Assembly (NCBI GenBank): GCA_902773195.1
Contig: CACYDL010000159.1
Span: forward strand, 1-14,300
DNA length: 14,300 bases
Reading direction: 5' to 3'
Source: an uncultured Lachnospiraceae bacterium
GTDB lineage: Bacteria > Bacillota_A > Clostridia > Lachnospirales > Lachnospiraceae
Position numbers and translations under genes: made by a program. This document shows positions 7,589 through 14,167 of this stretch, one piece after another; position 1 is the stretch's first letter; the number at the start of each line of letters is the position of its first letter. The notes beneath the pieces are model-generated. The model ran no database searches. It was given only the letters and a program-made list of their open reading frames with translations, and was not told the origin of the DNA.

Positions 7589-9280
7589 ATGCTGGAGATC
7601 AGTCAGCTGAAGCTGCCCGCGGGATCGGATCCCGCGGGTCTTGAACACAAAATCAGAAGGATTCTCCGCCTGGAGGCCGGCGCGCCGCTGAGGTGGGAGA
7701 TCAGCCGCCATTCTGTGGACGCCAGACAGCGTCCCCTGATCTACGACGTCTACACGGTGCTGGCGGACGCCGGGAGAGAGGCGGAGAGACGCTGCGCCGG
7801 CAGGGCCGCGAAGAACCGTGTCCGCGTCGTCGAAAAGAAGAAATACGCGTTCCCGGCCATCGGAAGGGAGCGGGCGGAGGCGGCGCCCCCGCCGGTCGTC
7901 GTCGGCTTCGGCCCCGCCGGCATCTTCTGCGCGCTGGAGCTGGCGGAGCACGGCTTCCGTCCCGTGGTCCTGGAGCGGGGCGCCCCCGCGGAGGAGAGAG
8001 TCGAGGCGGTGAGACGTTTCTGGAGCACCGGAAGGCTGGATCCTTCCTCCAACGTCCAGTTCGGCGAGGGAGGGGCCGGCACCTTTTCGGACGGCAAGCT
8101 CACCACCGGCGTCCGGGATCCGGAGGGACGAGGCGCCCGCGTCAGGGAGCAGTTCGTCGGCGCGGGGGCTCCTCCCGAGATCCTCTATGAGCAGTACCCT
8201 CACATCGGCACGGACCGACTGAGGGAGGTGGTCATCTCTCTCAGGGAGAAGCTGATCCGCCTGGGAGGCGAGATCCGTTTTCATGCCAGAGTCACGGACC
8301 TTGTCCTGTCGGAGGGGAGGATCCGCGGCGTGGAGGTTCTCGATGAGAACACCGGGCAGAAAAGCGTCCTGCCGGCGGAGGCGGTCGTCCTGGCTCCCGG
8401 GCACAGCGCGAGGGACACCGTGAGGATGCTTCTCGGACATGGGGTCCCGATGGCGCAGAAACAGTTCGCCGTGGGGCTGCGGGTTTCCCATCCCCAGTCC
8501 CTGATCGACCGGAGACAGTACGGGGACCGGGACGAAGAGGAAAGAGGGGAGAGAGCCCTGCCCCACGCCAGCTACAAGCTGACGGCGAGGGCCTCCTCCG
8601 GCCGGGGCGTGTACAGCTTCTGCATGTGTCCGGGCGGCTATGTCGTCGACGCGTCCTCGGAGAGAGGCCGCCTTGCCGTCAACGGCATGAGCGATTACGC
8701 GAGAGATTCCGGGCGGGCGAACAGCGCCGTGGTCGTCACGGTGGGGCCGGAGGAATTCGGGTCGGACGAGATTCTCGCCGGCATGCGCTTTCAGGAGAAG
8801 CTGGAGGAGAAGGCGTTCCGGCTCGCGGACGGGAAGATCCCCGTGGAGGACTACCGGACCTTCGAGAGGCTTTTCCGCGAAGGAGACGCCGGAGGTGAGA
8901 CGCCGGTACTGCAGGGCAGGGAGCTGACGGAGGAAGAGAAGGAGGCGCTCTGCCTCAGGGGGCGGGCCGCCATCGCGCCGGTCCACGATCTGATGGAGCG
9001 ATCCATGACCCGCGATTTTATCGAGGGCATGAACCTCTTTGAGAAGAGTTATCCGGGCTTTACCGGGGAGGACGCGTGGGTCTGCGGCATCGAGAGCCGG
9101 ACCTCGTCGCCGGTCCGGATCCTGCGGGACGAGGAAGGCCAGTCGGAGATCCGGGGGCTCTTCCCCTGCGGCGAAGGCGCGGGATATGCCGGGGGCATCA
9201 TGTCCGCGGCGATGGACGGCCTGAGAATCGCGGAGGCCGTAGCGCGGCTGTATCTGCCGCGGCAGGAGAGCGGGACATAA
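7589..9280 (+). CDS. FAD-dependent dehydrogenase (uncharacterised COG2509-type)
   Basis: This is a 563-residue cytoplasmic flavoprotein of a widespread but uncharacterised Firmicutes family. The N-terminal ~100 residues form the small domain typical of the family. A Rossmann FAD-binding motif VVVGFGPAGIFCALELAEHG follows at 103-122, with the acidic end VVLERG at 126-131. SNVQFGEGGAGTFSDGKL (154-171), GRGVYSFCMCPGGYVV (338-353), GIESRTSSPVRI (500-511) and the C-terminal CGEGAGYAGGIMSAAMDG (527-544) are the conserved stretches of this group. The substrate is unknown. ATG 7589 is preceded by GGAGAGG. It follows the surface-protein gene by 21 bp, probably a shared transcript despite no obvious functional link. 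The family call is firm; a specific reaction should not be assigned. Confidence 0.88.
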   Translation: MLEISQLKLPAGSDPAGLEHKIRRILRLEAGAPLRWEISRHSVDARQRPLIYDVYTVLADAGREAERRCAGRAAKNRVRVVEKKKYAFPAIGRERAEAAPPPVVVGFGPAGIFCALELAEHGFRPVVLERGAPAEERVEAVRRFWSTGRLDPSSNVQFGEGGAGTFSDGKLTTGVRDPEGRGARVREQFVGAGAPPEILYEQYPHIGTDRLREVVISLREKLIRLGGEIRFHARVTDLVLSEGRIRGVEVLDENTGQKSVLPAEAVVLAPGHSARDTVRMLLGHGVPMAQKQFAVGLRVSHPQSLIDRRQYGDRDEEERGERALPHASYKLTARASSGRGVYSFCMCPGGYVVDASSERGRLAVNGMSDYARDSGRANSAVVVTVGPEEFGSDEILAGMRFQEKLEEKAFRLADGKIPVEDYRTFERLFREGDAGGETPVLQGRELTEEEKEALCLRGRAAIAPVHDLMERSMTRDFIEGMNLFEKSYPGFTGEDAWVCGIESRTSSPVRILRDEEGQSEIRGLFPCGEGAGYAGGIMSAAMDGLRIAEAVARLYLPRQESGT

Positions 9281-9325
9281 AAAAAGCGCATCCACAGGGG
9301 CGCGGGAGCGCCTGAGGGAATGCGC
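9281..9325 (-). terminator. Nested hairpin with a T-run on the minus strand
   Basis: GCGCAT (9286-9291) pairs with ATGCGC (9320-9325), enclosing an inner GGCGC/GCGCC stem (9299-9303 with 9308-9312). Seven A residues directly precede the left arm (9279-9285), so on the minus strand this reads as a stem followed by a T-run, an intrinsic terminator. On the plus strand no T-run follows. It would stop antisense transcription coming leftward from the lysozyme gene, and may also fold in the plus-strand mRNA. Confidence 0.45.
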
Positions 9326-9386
9326 AGAATCCTAAGTTTCGCCGCGCGTCTTATGAGCGCCGGCGGTTCCATTTCGGGAGAAAACC

Positions 9387-9752
9387 ATGACACAGCTGAT
9401 TACTTCACTGGAAACCGTACTGGAGATGATCGCCCAGATCGGGATCATCCTTCTCGAGGCGTTCGGAATTTTCGTTCTGATCTCCACGGCCCTCCGCTGC
9501 TTTATCCGCTGGATCGGACATGACGAGGCCATGCGTCTCGATCTGGCCCAGGGGATCGCGCTGGCGCTGGAATTCAAGATGGGCGGGGAGGTCCTGAGAA
9601 CCGTGATCGTCCGGGAATGGAAGGAGCTGGGGATCCTCGGCGCGATCATCGTGCTGAGAGGCCTTTTGACCTTCCTGATCCACTGGGAGATCAAACATGA
9701 GGAGGAAGCCCTGGAAAAGGTCAGAAGCCGCCGAAGCGGGGACCCGGATTAA
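9387..9752 (+). CDS. DUF1622 family membrane protein
   Basis: This is a 121-residue integral membrane protein of unknown function. Hydrophobic helices are visible at about 14-43 and 82-104. Between them is LDLAQGIALALEFKMGGEVL (51-70), the segment that identifies DUF1622 proteins. A charged cytoplasmic-type tail follows (EIKHEEEALEKVRSRRSGD). ATG 9387 has GGGAG 6 nt upstream. It lies 106 bp after the dehydrogenase, beyond the nested hairpin, and faces the lysozyme gene tail to tail with only 21 bp between stops. No clear promoter of its own was found. Confidence 0.8.
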   Translation: MTQLITSLETVLEMIAQIGIILLEAFGIFVLISTALRCFIRWIGHDEAMRLDLAQGIALALEFKMGGEVLRTVIVREWKELGILGAIIVLRGLLTFLIHWEIKHEEEALEKVRSRRSGDPD

Positions 9753-9773
9753 GAGCCGGATCCCGCGCCGGAT

Positions 9774-10319
9774 TTACACGCCGTAGGAGGGCCAGAACAT
9801 GTCTCTGGCGTAGCTTCCGCGCGTGGCGTTTTCCCAGTCGATATTGCCGGGCTGCTCGAAGTTCGAGCAGAAATACACGGCCGCGTCGTAGGCGCCTTCC
9901 GCGGTATCCGGCACGCTCTGCAGAAGCGAGAGGGTGTAGGTGTAGACGTTCTCCAGCTCGTATTCAAGATAGCGAAGCTGTCCCTCCAGGGACGAGGCCT
10001 CATATCCCGCGGACGAGCAGTAGGAGTAAAGCTCCGAAAGACGGCTGCCGCCCCACTGGCAGATTCCGTAGAACGAGCCGCCGCTTGCGTCGGGGTTCAT
10101 GGTGCATTCCTGATAGATGTTTCCCATGACGCCGCAGGCGGCCGCGCTGTTAAGTCCGACGGAGCCGGTCAGGTATTCGTAGATCCGGTCGGAGTTGCTT
10201 CCGTCCGCGGAAGCGGCCGCCGGACCCATTGCCGCGGCTGTCAGACATGCCGTCAGAAACAGGACGGCCGTTTTTCGGAGAACCTTGTTGATTAAAGAAG
10301 TTTTTACTGTTATATTCAT
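9774..10319 (-). CDS. Secreted phage-tail-lysozyme-type peptidoglycan hydrolase
   Basis: This 181-residue exported enzyme probably cleaves peptidoglycan glycan strands in cell-wall turnover. The frame is open upstream to 10397, but the start is placed at ATG 10319: it has GGAAAG 8 nt before it and opens a proper signal peptide (MNITVKTSLINKVLRKTAVL, cleavage near the AAASA at 34-38). The mature part is a single domain. DRIYEYL (44-50) and AAACGVMGNIYQECTMNPDA (59-78) match the phage tail lysozyme fold, with E71 the likely catalytic glutamate; FYGICQWGG (83-91) is the second hallmark. There are no phage genes around it, so a domesticated or housekeeping secreted hydrolase is more likely than a prophage remnant. 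No wall-binding domain is present. Confidence 0.8.
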   Translation of the reverse strand: MNITVKTSLINKVLRKTAVLFLTACLTAAAMGPAAASADGSNSDRIYEYLTGSVGLNSAAACGVMGNIYQECTMNPDASGGSFYGICQWGGSRLSELYSYCSSAGYEASSLEGQLRYLEYELENVYTYTLSLLQSVPDTAEGAYDAAVYFCSNFEQPGNIDWENATRGSYARDMFWPSYGV

Positions 10320-10385
10320 AAAATGTGCTTTCCTTTCCTGTGTTTGGAATTCTTCTGAACCCGGGGACCGGGTGAGAACTCCAAG

Positions 10386-10414
10386 AATGTAACACAATCG
10401 TAATAAATTGTAAA
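10386..10414 (-). promoter_or_regulatory. Possible promoter of the lysozyme gene
   Basis: On the minus strand TTTACA (10414-10409) is followed after 17 nt by TACATT (10391-10386). The start site would be near 10379 with a leader of about 60 nt. The -10 box matches consensus at only four of six positions, so this is a weak prediction. The surrounding AT-rich region contrasts sharply with the GC-rich genes. Confidence 0.35.
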
Positions 10415-10430
10415 CAAATATTTATTTGTT
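10413..10430. promoter_or_regulatory. Perfect palindrome between the lysozyme and phosphodiesterase genes
   Basis: AACAAATA (10413-10420) and TATTTGTT (10423-10430) are perfect 8-bp inverted arms around TT. The element overlaps the suggested lysozyme -35 box and lies 25 bp before the plus-strand TATAAT, a fitting place for a dimeric regulator of both genes. A second, looser pair ACAAT/ATTGT (10394-10398 with 10407-10411) is adjacent. AT-rich composition makes chance symmetry more likely than elsewhere in the window. Confidence 0.4.
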
Positions 10431-10454
10431 CGCAAAAAGTTCACAATACTTACA

Positions 10455-10460
10455 TATAAT
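10455..10460 (+). promoter_or_regulatory. -10 box immediately before the phosphodiesterase start
   Basis: A perfect TATAAT lies at 10455-10460 in an AT-rich stretch. The first base of the ATG at 10466 is only 6 nt downstream, about where transcription would begin. No good -35 hexamer is seen at 16-18 nt spacing. If this promoter is used, the mRNA is nearly leaderless or the real start codon lies further in. Confidence 0.4.
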
Positions 10461-10465
10461 ACATC

Positions 10466-12274
10466 ATGCGGTCTTCAGAGAAGAATCAGGACAGACTAAC
10501 AGAAAGACGTTTTATCCGTTTCGCGTTTCACGCGGTACCGGAAATAATGCAGTTCCAGCTGGTGACCAAGGGGGCGCTGGCGCTGGCGCTGTTCGGGCTG
10601 AGGAAGCTCGCGCAGCTGCTCATGAAGGGAGGCGGCTTCTCCGCCATCACGTCCTCGGATCTTGTCAGGATCCTCAGGACCTGGCAGGGCTGGCTGCTGA
10701 TCATCCTTCTGATGCTGATCCTGTTCCTCTACACCGCCATGGAGATTCACGCGCAGATTATCAACAGCGCCAACATCATGGACGGGAAGCGGACGAACAT
10801 TCCGAAATCCTTCGCGGAGGGATTTCTCGCCCTCAGGGCCTTCGTGAGTCCGGGAGGAATACCGCTGATCATCTTCATATCGCTGGCGGTTCCGCTCACG
10901 GGAGTCGGCTACACGATTTCCCTGACGCGCGATTTCCATCTTCCGAACTTCATCACCTCGGTCATTTTCTCCACGCCGTGGATGATGGTCCTCTACGCGG
11001 TCGGAATCGCGGCCGTGCTCTGGTTCTCCGTCATCAACACCTACACCTTTCCCGGCGTGGTGCTGGGGCACCTCAGCGTGAAGGAAGCGAAGAAGCGCTC
11101 GACGGAGATCGTCAGGGCGCACAAGGCGGATTACATCCGCTATTTCCTGCCGCTCGTGCTGATTGAGCTTGTGGCTTCGCTGGCGGCGGAATTTCTTTTC
11201 GACAATCTTCCCGCGATGATCACGGCGAGGTTCGGCTTTTTCGGGAGAACCTCCCACGTGGTGGTGCTGTTTCTGGGGCTGGCCGGAGATATCGTGCAGA
11301 TCCTCCTCAGCATGCTGCTGGCGTCCGTGATGATTCTTCTCGTCACGGTTCTCTTCCGCCTGTATACCGAGGAGCAGATCGCCCTGAACGAGAAGAAGCT
11401 GGAATACGTCAGGATCAGACCGGCCTTCCAGATCGCGGCGGCCGCGGCGGTATGCGTCGTCGGCGCGGTGATCATGGAATTTTTCTACTCGGACCTGCTC
11501 CGCAGCTCGGACGTACAGGTGATCGCCCACAGGGCGGGCGGCGATCTGGCCGCGGAGAATTCCCTGGAGGGCCTGGTCCTGGCGGCCGGAGCCGGCGCCT
11601 ACGGCAGCGAGATCGATATCCAGCGGACCGCCGACGGGTACTACGTCGTGAACCACGACGCCAATTTCGCCCGTCTCTGCGGCGACTCCAGAAAATCGAC
11701 GGATATGACGCTGGACGAGGTCAGGAAGCTGACCATTTCCAACAAATGGAACGGCAGGACCTTCACCGCGCCGGTCGCCACGCTGGAGGAGATGCTTGAC
11801 GGCGTCGCCGAGGCGGGGGACGTGCTCTTCATCGAGCTGAAGGGCAGCACCGCGGACGAGAAAATGGCGGACGACGTGGTCGCCATGCTGAAGGAAAGAA
11901 ATCTTCTGGGGAACTGTGTCGTCATTTCCCTCAAGAGAAATCTGATCGCCTACACGGAAACCACCTATCCGGAGGTGAATACCGGCCTTCTCTACTACCT
12001 GGGCTACGGGGAATCCGCCGGCATCGTCGCGGATCTTCTGATCATGGAGGAGGACGTGGCGACAGAGAGCAACGTCGACAACGCCCACCGGTTCGGAAAA
12101 ACCGTCGTGGTCTGGACGGTCAACGGCAGGACCAGCATGGAAAAGTTTCTGGACAGCAAGGCGGACGCCATCATCACGGATCACGTGGAGGAGGCCCTGG
12201 CGTGCCGTGAAGAGCTGAACAACAGAAGCGATACCGAAAAGATACAGACATTTCTGAAGAACTATCTGCCGTGA
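10466..12274 (+). CDS. Membrane-anchored glycerophosphodiester phosphodiesterase
   Basis: The enzyme hydrolyses glycerophosphodiesters from phospholipid or teichoic-acid turnover to glycerol-3-phosphate and an alcohol. The 602-residue protein has an N-terminal multi-helix membrane domain (hydrophobic stretches near 75-91, 131-150, 170-192, 226-246, 264-298 and 321-340), then a GDPD TIM-barrel from about 350. Catalytic features are visible: H355-R356 in IAHRAGGD, AEN at 363-365, EID with E382 and D384, NHD with H397, IELKG with E457 and K459, and late VVVWTVNG (547-554) and IITDH (569-573). Both architecture and length match Firmicutes proteins with the glycerophosphodiesterase membrane domain. 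No ribosome binding site precedes ATG 10466; the next in-frame ATG (10547) is also poorly served. The upstream start is kept because the extra residues look like the family's cytoplasmic N terminus. Confidence 0.87.
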   Translation: MRSSEKNQDRLTERRFIRFAFHAVPEIMQFQLVTKGALALALFGLRKLAQLLMKGGGFSAITSSDLVRILRTWQGWLLIILLMLILFLYTAMEIHAQIINSANIMDGKRTNIPKSFAEGFLALRAFVSPGGIPLIIFISLAVPLTGVGYTISLTRDFHLPNFITSVIFSTPWMMVLYAVGIAAVLWFSVINTYTFPGVVLGHLSVKEAKKRSTEIVRAHKADYIRYFLPLVLIELVASLAAEFLFDNLPAMITARFGFFGRTSHVVVLFLGLAGDIVQILLSMLLASVMILLVTVLFRLYTEEQIALNEKKLEYVRIRPAFQIAAAAAVCVVGAVIMEFFYSDLLRSSDVQVIAHRAGGDLAAENSLEGLVLAAGAGAYGSEIDIQRTADGYYVVNHDANFARLCGDSRKSTDMTLDEVRKLTISNKWNGRTFTAPVATLEEMLDGVAEAGDVLFIELKGSTADEKMADDVVAMLKERNLLGNCVVISLKRNLIAYTETTYPEVNTGLLYYLGYGESAGIVADLLIMEEDVATESNVDNAHRFGKTVVVWTVNGRTSMEKFLDSKADAIITDHVEEALACREELNNRSDTEKIQTFLKNYLP

Positions 12275-12296
12275 GAGGCAGGAAAAACATCTGTCC

Positions 12297-12318
12297 GCCT
12301 CCGGGAGGAGCCGGAGGC
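12297..12318 (+). other. GC-rich hairpin with GAGGAG loop before the membrane-protein gene
   Basis: GCCTCCGG (12297-12304) pairs perfectly with CCGGAGGC (12311-12318) around a GAGGAG loop. It lies 22 nt after the phosphodiesterase stop and 29 nt before the next ATG. No T-run follows, so it is not an intrinsic terminator. The loop sequence and size are the same as in the hairpin at 2427-2446, though the stems differ. The left arm contains CCTCC, an anti-Shine-Dalgarno sequence, which could instead pair with a ribosome-binding site. Confidence 0.55.
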
Positions 12319-12347
12319 ACCAACTGTCAGGGAAGGAAGAAACAGAC

Positions 12348-13184
12348 ATGGCAAAATACCGTACGAGTTACCGCCGGAGATCGGGAAGACGAAAGCTGAT
12401 GATCGCGCTGGTCGTGTGCCTGATTGTGCTCGCCGCGCTTGCGGCCGCGATGTTTATCTACCCGATGCTGCTTCCCAGGGTGGATCCCTTCGACTATATC
12501 AACGTGGAGTTTTCGGGCGACACGGGGAGCGGCACCGCCTCCGTCGTGCCGAGGACGGATCTCGTGGGGGCGGATACCGGCAAGATCCGCTACACCCTCT
12601 CGAAGGACAGCGGACTGGTCCAGGGCGAGGCCGTCACCGTGACCGCGGAGAGCCGCGCCTACAGGCTCACCGAGTATGAGAAGACCTACAACGTCAGCGG
12701 ACTCAACGAGTATCTGACGGACGCGGCGGATCTTTCCGACGCGGCGATCATGCTGATGCACGAGAAATCGGAGGCGGTATTCCAGCTGAATTTCGGAGAT
12801 CCCTCCGACTCCTTCGGAGTCACCAACGAGCTGGCGTCCAACCAGCCTGTGCGGCTCTGGCTCCTGACCTCCGACAGCGGGAATATCCTCTACGACGTCT
12901 ACAAGGCCTCCTTCAGGTCCTACAACAGCAGCACGGAGCGCTACGACGGGCCGGAGAAGACGGTGTTCCTCGTCGCCCACTATGAGAATGTCAAGGTCAA
13001 CCCGCTGGACACCAGCAGCTTCACCTTCGACACCTGCATGTACGACGGCGACGTCATCAGCCTGGGCAGCGACGCCGTGTACGACAGCGTCGTGACGGGC
13101 TACGCCTCGCTGAAAGCGGCGAAGGCCGCCCTGATCGACGGCGCGGACACCGGAAAGAACTTCACCTACCGGAAGCTCGACTGA
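12348..13184 (+). CDS. Single-pass membrane protein with extracytoplasmic domain, function unknown
   Basis: I do not recognise a named family with confidence. The 278-residue protein starts with a strongly basic cytoplasmic tail (KYRTSYRRRSGRRK, 3-16), has one hydrophobic helix at about 17-42, and then an outside domain of some 235 residues. That domain begins DPFDYINVEFSGDTGSGTAS (46-65), a pattern seen in Clostridia envelope proteins. The rest is polar and rich in aspartate, serine and tyrosine, with a single cysteine (C230) in the outside domain. ATG 12348 follows GGAAGGAAG with 8 nt spacing. It is 73 bp after the phosphodiesterase and probably cotranscribed. The TGA stop at 13182 is followed directly by an in-frame 33-bp tandem repeat. 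Confidence 0.75.
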   Translation: MAKYRTSYRRRSGRRKLMIALVVCLIVLAALAAAMFIYPMLLPRVDPFDYINVEFSGDTGSGTASVVPRTDLVGADTGKIRYTLSKDSGLVQGEAVTVTAESRAYRLTEYEKTYNVSGLNEYLTDAADLSDAAIMLMHEKSEAVFQLNFGDPSDSFGVTNELASNQPVRLWLLTSDSGNILYDVYKASFRSYNSSTERYDGPEKTVFLVAHYENVKVNPLDTSSFTFDTCMYDGDVISLGSDAVYDSVVTGYASLKAAKAALIDGADTGKNFTYRKLD

Positions 13185-13283
13185 GGCGGAACAGCCCGTA
13201 TTCCGGCGGAGAGGAGAGGCGGAACGATCCGTATTCCGGCGGAGACGAGAAGCGGAACGGCCCGTATTCCGGCGGAGAGGAGC
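13185..13283 (+). repeat. Three-copy 33-bp tandem repeat directly after a stop codon
   Basis: Units at 13185-13217, 13218-13250 and 13251-13283 abut without spacers. Units 1 and 2 differ at four positions, units 1 and 3 at three. Each contains CCGTATTCCGGCGGAGA. The unit is eleven codons long and begins at the base after the membrane-protein stop, so in that frame it would read as 11-residue repeats of the type GGTARIPAERR, followed by 26 further sense codons to a TAA at 13362-13364. There are no spacers, so it is not a CRISPR array. Confidence 0.92.
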
Positions 13284-13378
13284 GGGCGCGTGCCTGGCAC
13301 GGCCGCCTGTGCCGCGGCTGTCGGCATTTTAATGGGCGTTAAATATTTCGGCTGTAATTTATAATGGTTTTACGGCGA

Positions 13379-13407
13379 TTTAAAGTGTCTTATATCGGTA
13401 ATATAAT
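13379..13407 (+). promoter_or_regulatory. Possible promoter just before a terminator
   Basis: TTTAAA (13379-13384), 17 nt and a perfect TATAAT (13402-13407) could start RNA near 13413, at the left arm of the terminator hairpin. The product would be only about 40 nt. The AT-rich context makes a chance match plausible. Confidence 0.3.
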
Positions 13408-13410
13408 ACT

Positions 13411-13453
13411 GAATTCCGGGTGGTTTCCGAGCCTCCCGGAATTCGTTTTTTTT
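13411..13453 (+). terminator. Strong intrinsic terminator
   Basis: GAATTCCGGG (13411-13420) and CCCGGAATTC (13435-13444) form a perfect 10-bp stem with a 14-nt loop, followed by G and eight T residues (13446-13453). It separates the phosphodiesterase/membrane-protein unit from nuoE, although it lies about 230 bp after the last stop codon. Confidence 0.93.
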
Positions 13454-13535
13454 CCAGTTTTTTGGGGAGTTTGACGATATTTCGTGTCCATTACTGACAG
13501 AATTCACAAAAGTATTTTTTGATGCATTTTTAGAA
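13454..13535. other. AT-rich gene-free stretch between terminator and nuoE promoter
   Basis: No reading frame with a ribosome binding site, repeat or RNA gene was found here. It has an isolated TTGACG (13471-13476) with no matching -10 box and several T-runs. Low GC compared with the flanking genes is normal for a promoter-upstream region. The stretch 13284-13378, before the preceding promoter, likewise shows nothing beyond the open frame noted under the tandem repeat and a TATAAT at 13360-13365 without a -35 box. Confidence 0.5.
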
Positions 13536-13564
13536 GTGAAAATGTTTTGGGTATATGTTATAAA
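13536..13564 (+). promoter_or_regulatory. Probable extended -10 promoter of nuoE
   Basis: GTGAAA (13536-13541), a 17-nt spacer and TATAAA (13559-13564) preceded by TG at 13556-13557 form an extended -10 promoter. Transcription would begin near 13571, giving a leader of about 105 nt. Other AT-rich -10-like sequences nearby make the exact choice uncertain. Confidence 0.45.
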
Positions 13565-13580
13565 TAATAATGATATATTT

Positions 13581-13594
13581 TGACAGATATGTCA
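13581..13594. promoter_or_regulatory. Inverted repeat in the nuoE leader
   Basis: TGACA (13581-13585) and TGTCA (13590-13594) flank GATA, forming a 5-bp inverted repeat just after the expected transcription start. It could be an operator for a redox or hydrogen-metabolism regulator, but it does not match the Rex or FNR consensus I know. TTGACA at 13580-13585 overlaps it, but no -10 box sits at a suitable distance. Confidence 0.3.
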
Positions 13595-13617
13595 GCGGTT
13601 ATATCTCCAGTTGTACT

Positions 13618-13633
13618 GCGGCGTATCCGCCGC
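13618..13633 (+). other. Small perfect hairpin in the nuoE leader
   Basis: GCGGCG (13618-13623) pairs with CGCCGC (13628-13633) around a TATC loop, 42 nt before the nuoE start. No T-run follows. It may protect the 5' region of the mRNA. I see no recognisable riboswitch core in the leader. Confidence 0.4.
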
Positions 13634-13675
13634 TATCGGCCCTCGGGCTGAATTTACAGGAAAGGGAAGGTGTTT

Positions 13676-14167
13676 ATGGCTAAACTAAGTGAAAGTGCTG
13701 CGATGACGATCACTGAGATCTGCGATCGCTACAGGGATGAGAAGACGCCCCTGATGATGATCCTCAGTGATATTCAGCGGGAGTACGGCTACATCCCACT
13801 TGAGGTGCAGGAGCTCGTTTCCAGGAAGACCGGAATCTCTGTCGCCGAGATCTACGGAGTCGTCACATTCTACTCCTTCTTCTCGCTGACGCCGAAGGGC
13901 AAGTACGTGATCGGCTGCTGTCTGGGCACGGCCTGCTACGTCAAGGGCGCCCAGCAGGTGATCGACAAGTTTTCCGAGATCCTCAAGATCGGTCCCGGCG
14001 GAACGACGGAGGACGGACTTTTCACGCTTGACGCACTCAGATGCATCGGCGCCTGCGGCATCGCCCCGGCTGTCAGCATCAACGGAACGGTTTATCCGAA
14101 GGTCAGCGTGGACCAGGTAGCCAAGATCATCAAGGAATTGAAAGATAAGGAAGGAGCGGCGGCATGA
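13676..14167 (+). CDS. nuoE: NuoE/HydC/HndA-type thioredoxin-like [2Fe-2S] subunit
   Basis: This is the small electron-carrying subunit of NADH dehydrogenase-like modules. In anaerobic Clostridia it normally belongs to an electron-bifurcating [FeFe]-hydrogenase or NADP-reducing hydrogenase, alongside a NuoF-like flavoprotein. The 163 residues have a helical N terminus and a thioredoxin-like C terminus. The [2Fe-2S] ligands appear as C82-x4-C87 (CLGTAC) and C123-x3-C127 (CIGAC), all four present. The start is ATG 13676, five bases after GGGAAGG; a GTG two codons earlier (13670) overlaps that site and is rejected. The next gene overlaps by ATGA, giving translational coupling. A [FeFe]-hydrogenase catalytic subunit would be expected beyond the right edge but is not seen here. 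Confidence 0.92.
   Translation: MAKLSESAAMTITEICDRYRDEKTPLMMILSDIQREYGYIPLEVQELVSRKTGISVAEIYGVVTFYSFFSLTPKGKYVIGCCLGTACYVKGAQQVIDKFSEILKIGPGGTTEDGLFTLDALRCIGACGIAPAVSINGTVYPKVSVDQVAKIIKELKDKEGAAA

Noticed and set aside
9753..9773. Bidirectional terminator between the convergent DUF1622 and lysozyme genes
   Set aside because: Only three spaced CCGGAT repeats (two flanking the stop codons) are present; there is no stable stem with a T-run on either strand.
10320..10397. An N-terminal extension of the lysozyme gene starting at ATG 10397
   Set aside because: It would bury the signal peptide behind 26 residues and has no ribosome-binding site, whereas ATG 10319 has both a site and a signal peptide.
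10496..12349. A 617-codon minus-strand frame opposite the glycerophosphodiesterase, and a similar 630-codon one at 7403-9295 opposite the dehydrogenase
   Set aside because: Both are antisense shadows of genes with clear catalytic motifs; no ribosome-binding site or recognisable domain was found.
13185..13283. CRISPR array
   Set aside because: The 33-bp units abut directly with no unique spacers and no cas genes are present.
13670..13675. GTG start for nuoE two codons upstream
   Set aside because: It overlaps the GGGAAGG ribosome-binding sequence, which is properly spaced from ATG 13676.
13565..13675. Riboswitch in the nuoE leader
   Set aside because: Only a short TGACA/TGTCA inverted repeat and one 6-bp hairpin are visible, with no recognisable aptamer core or leader terminator.
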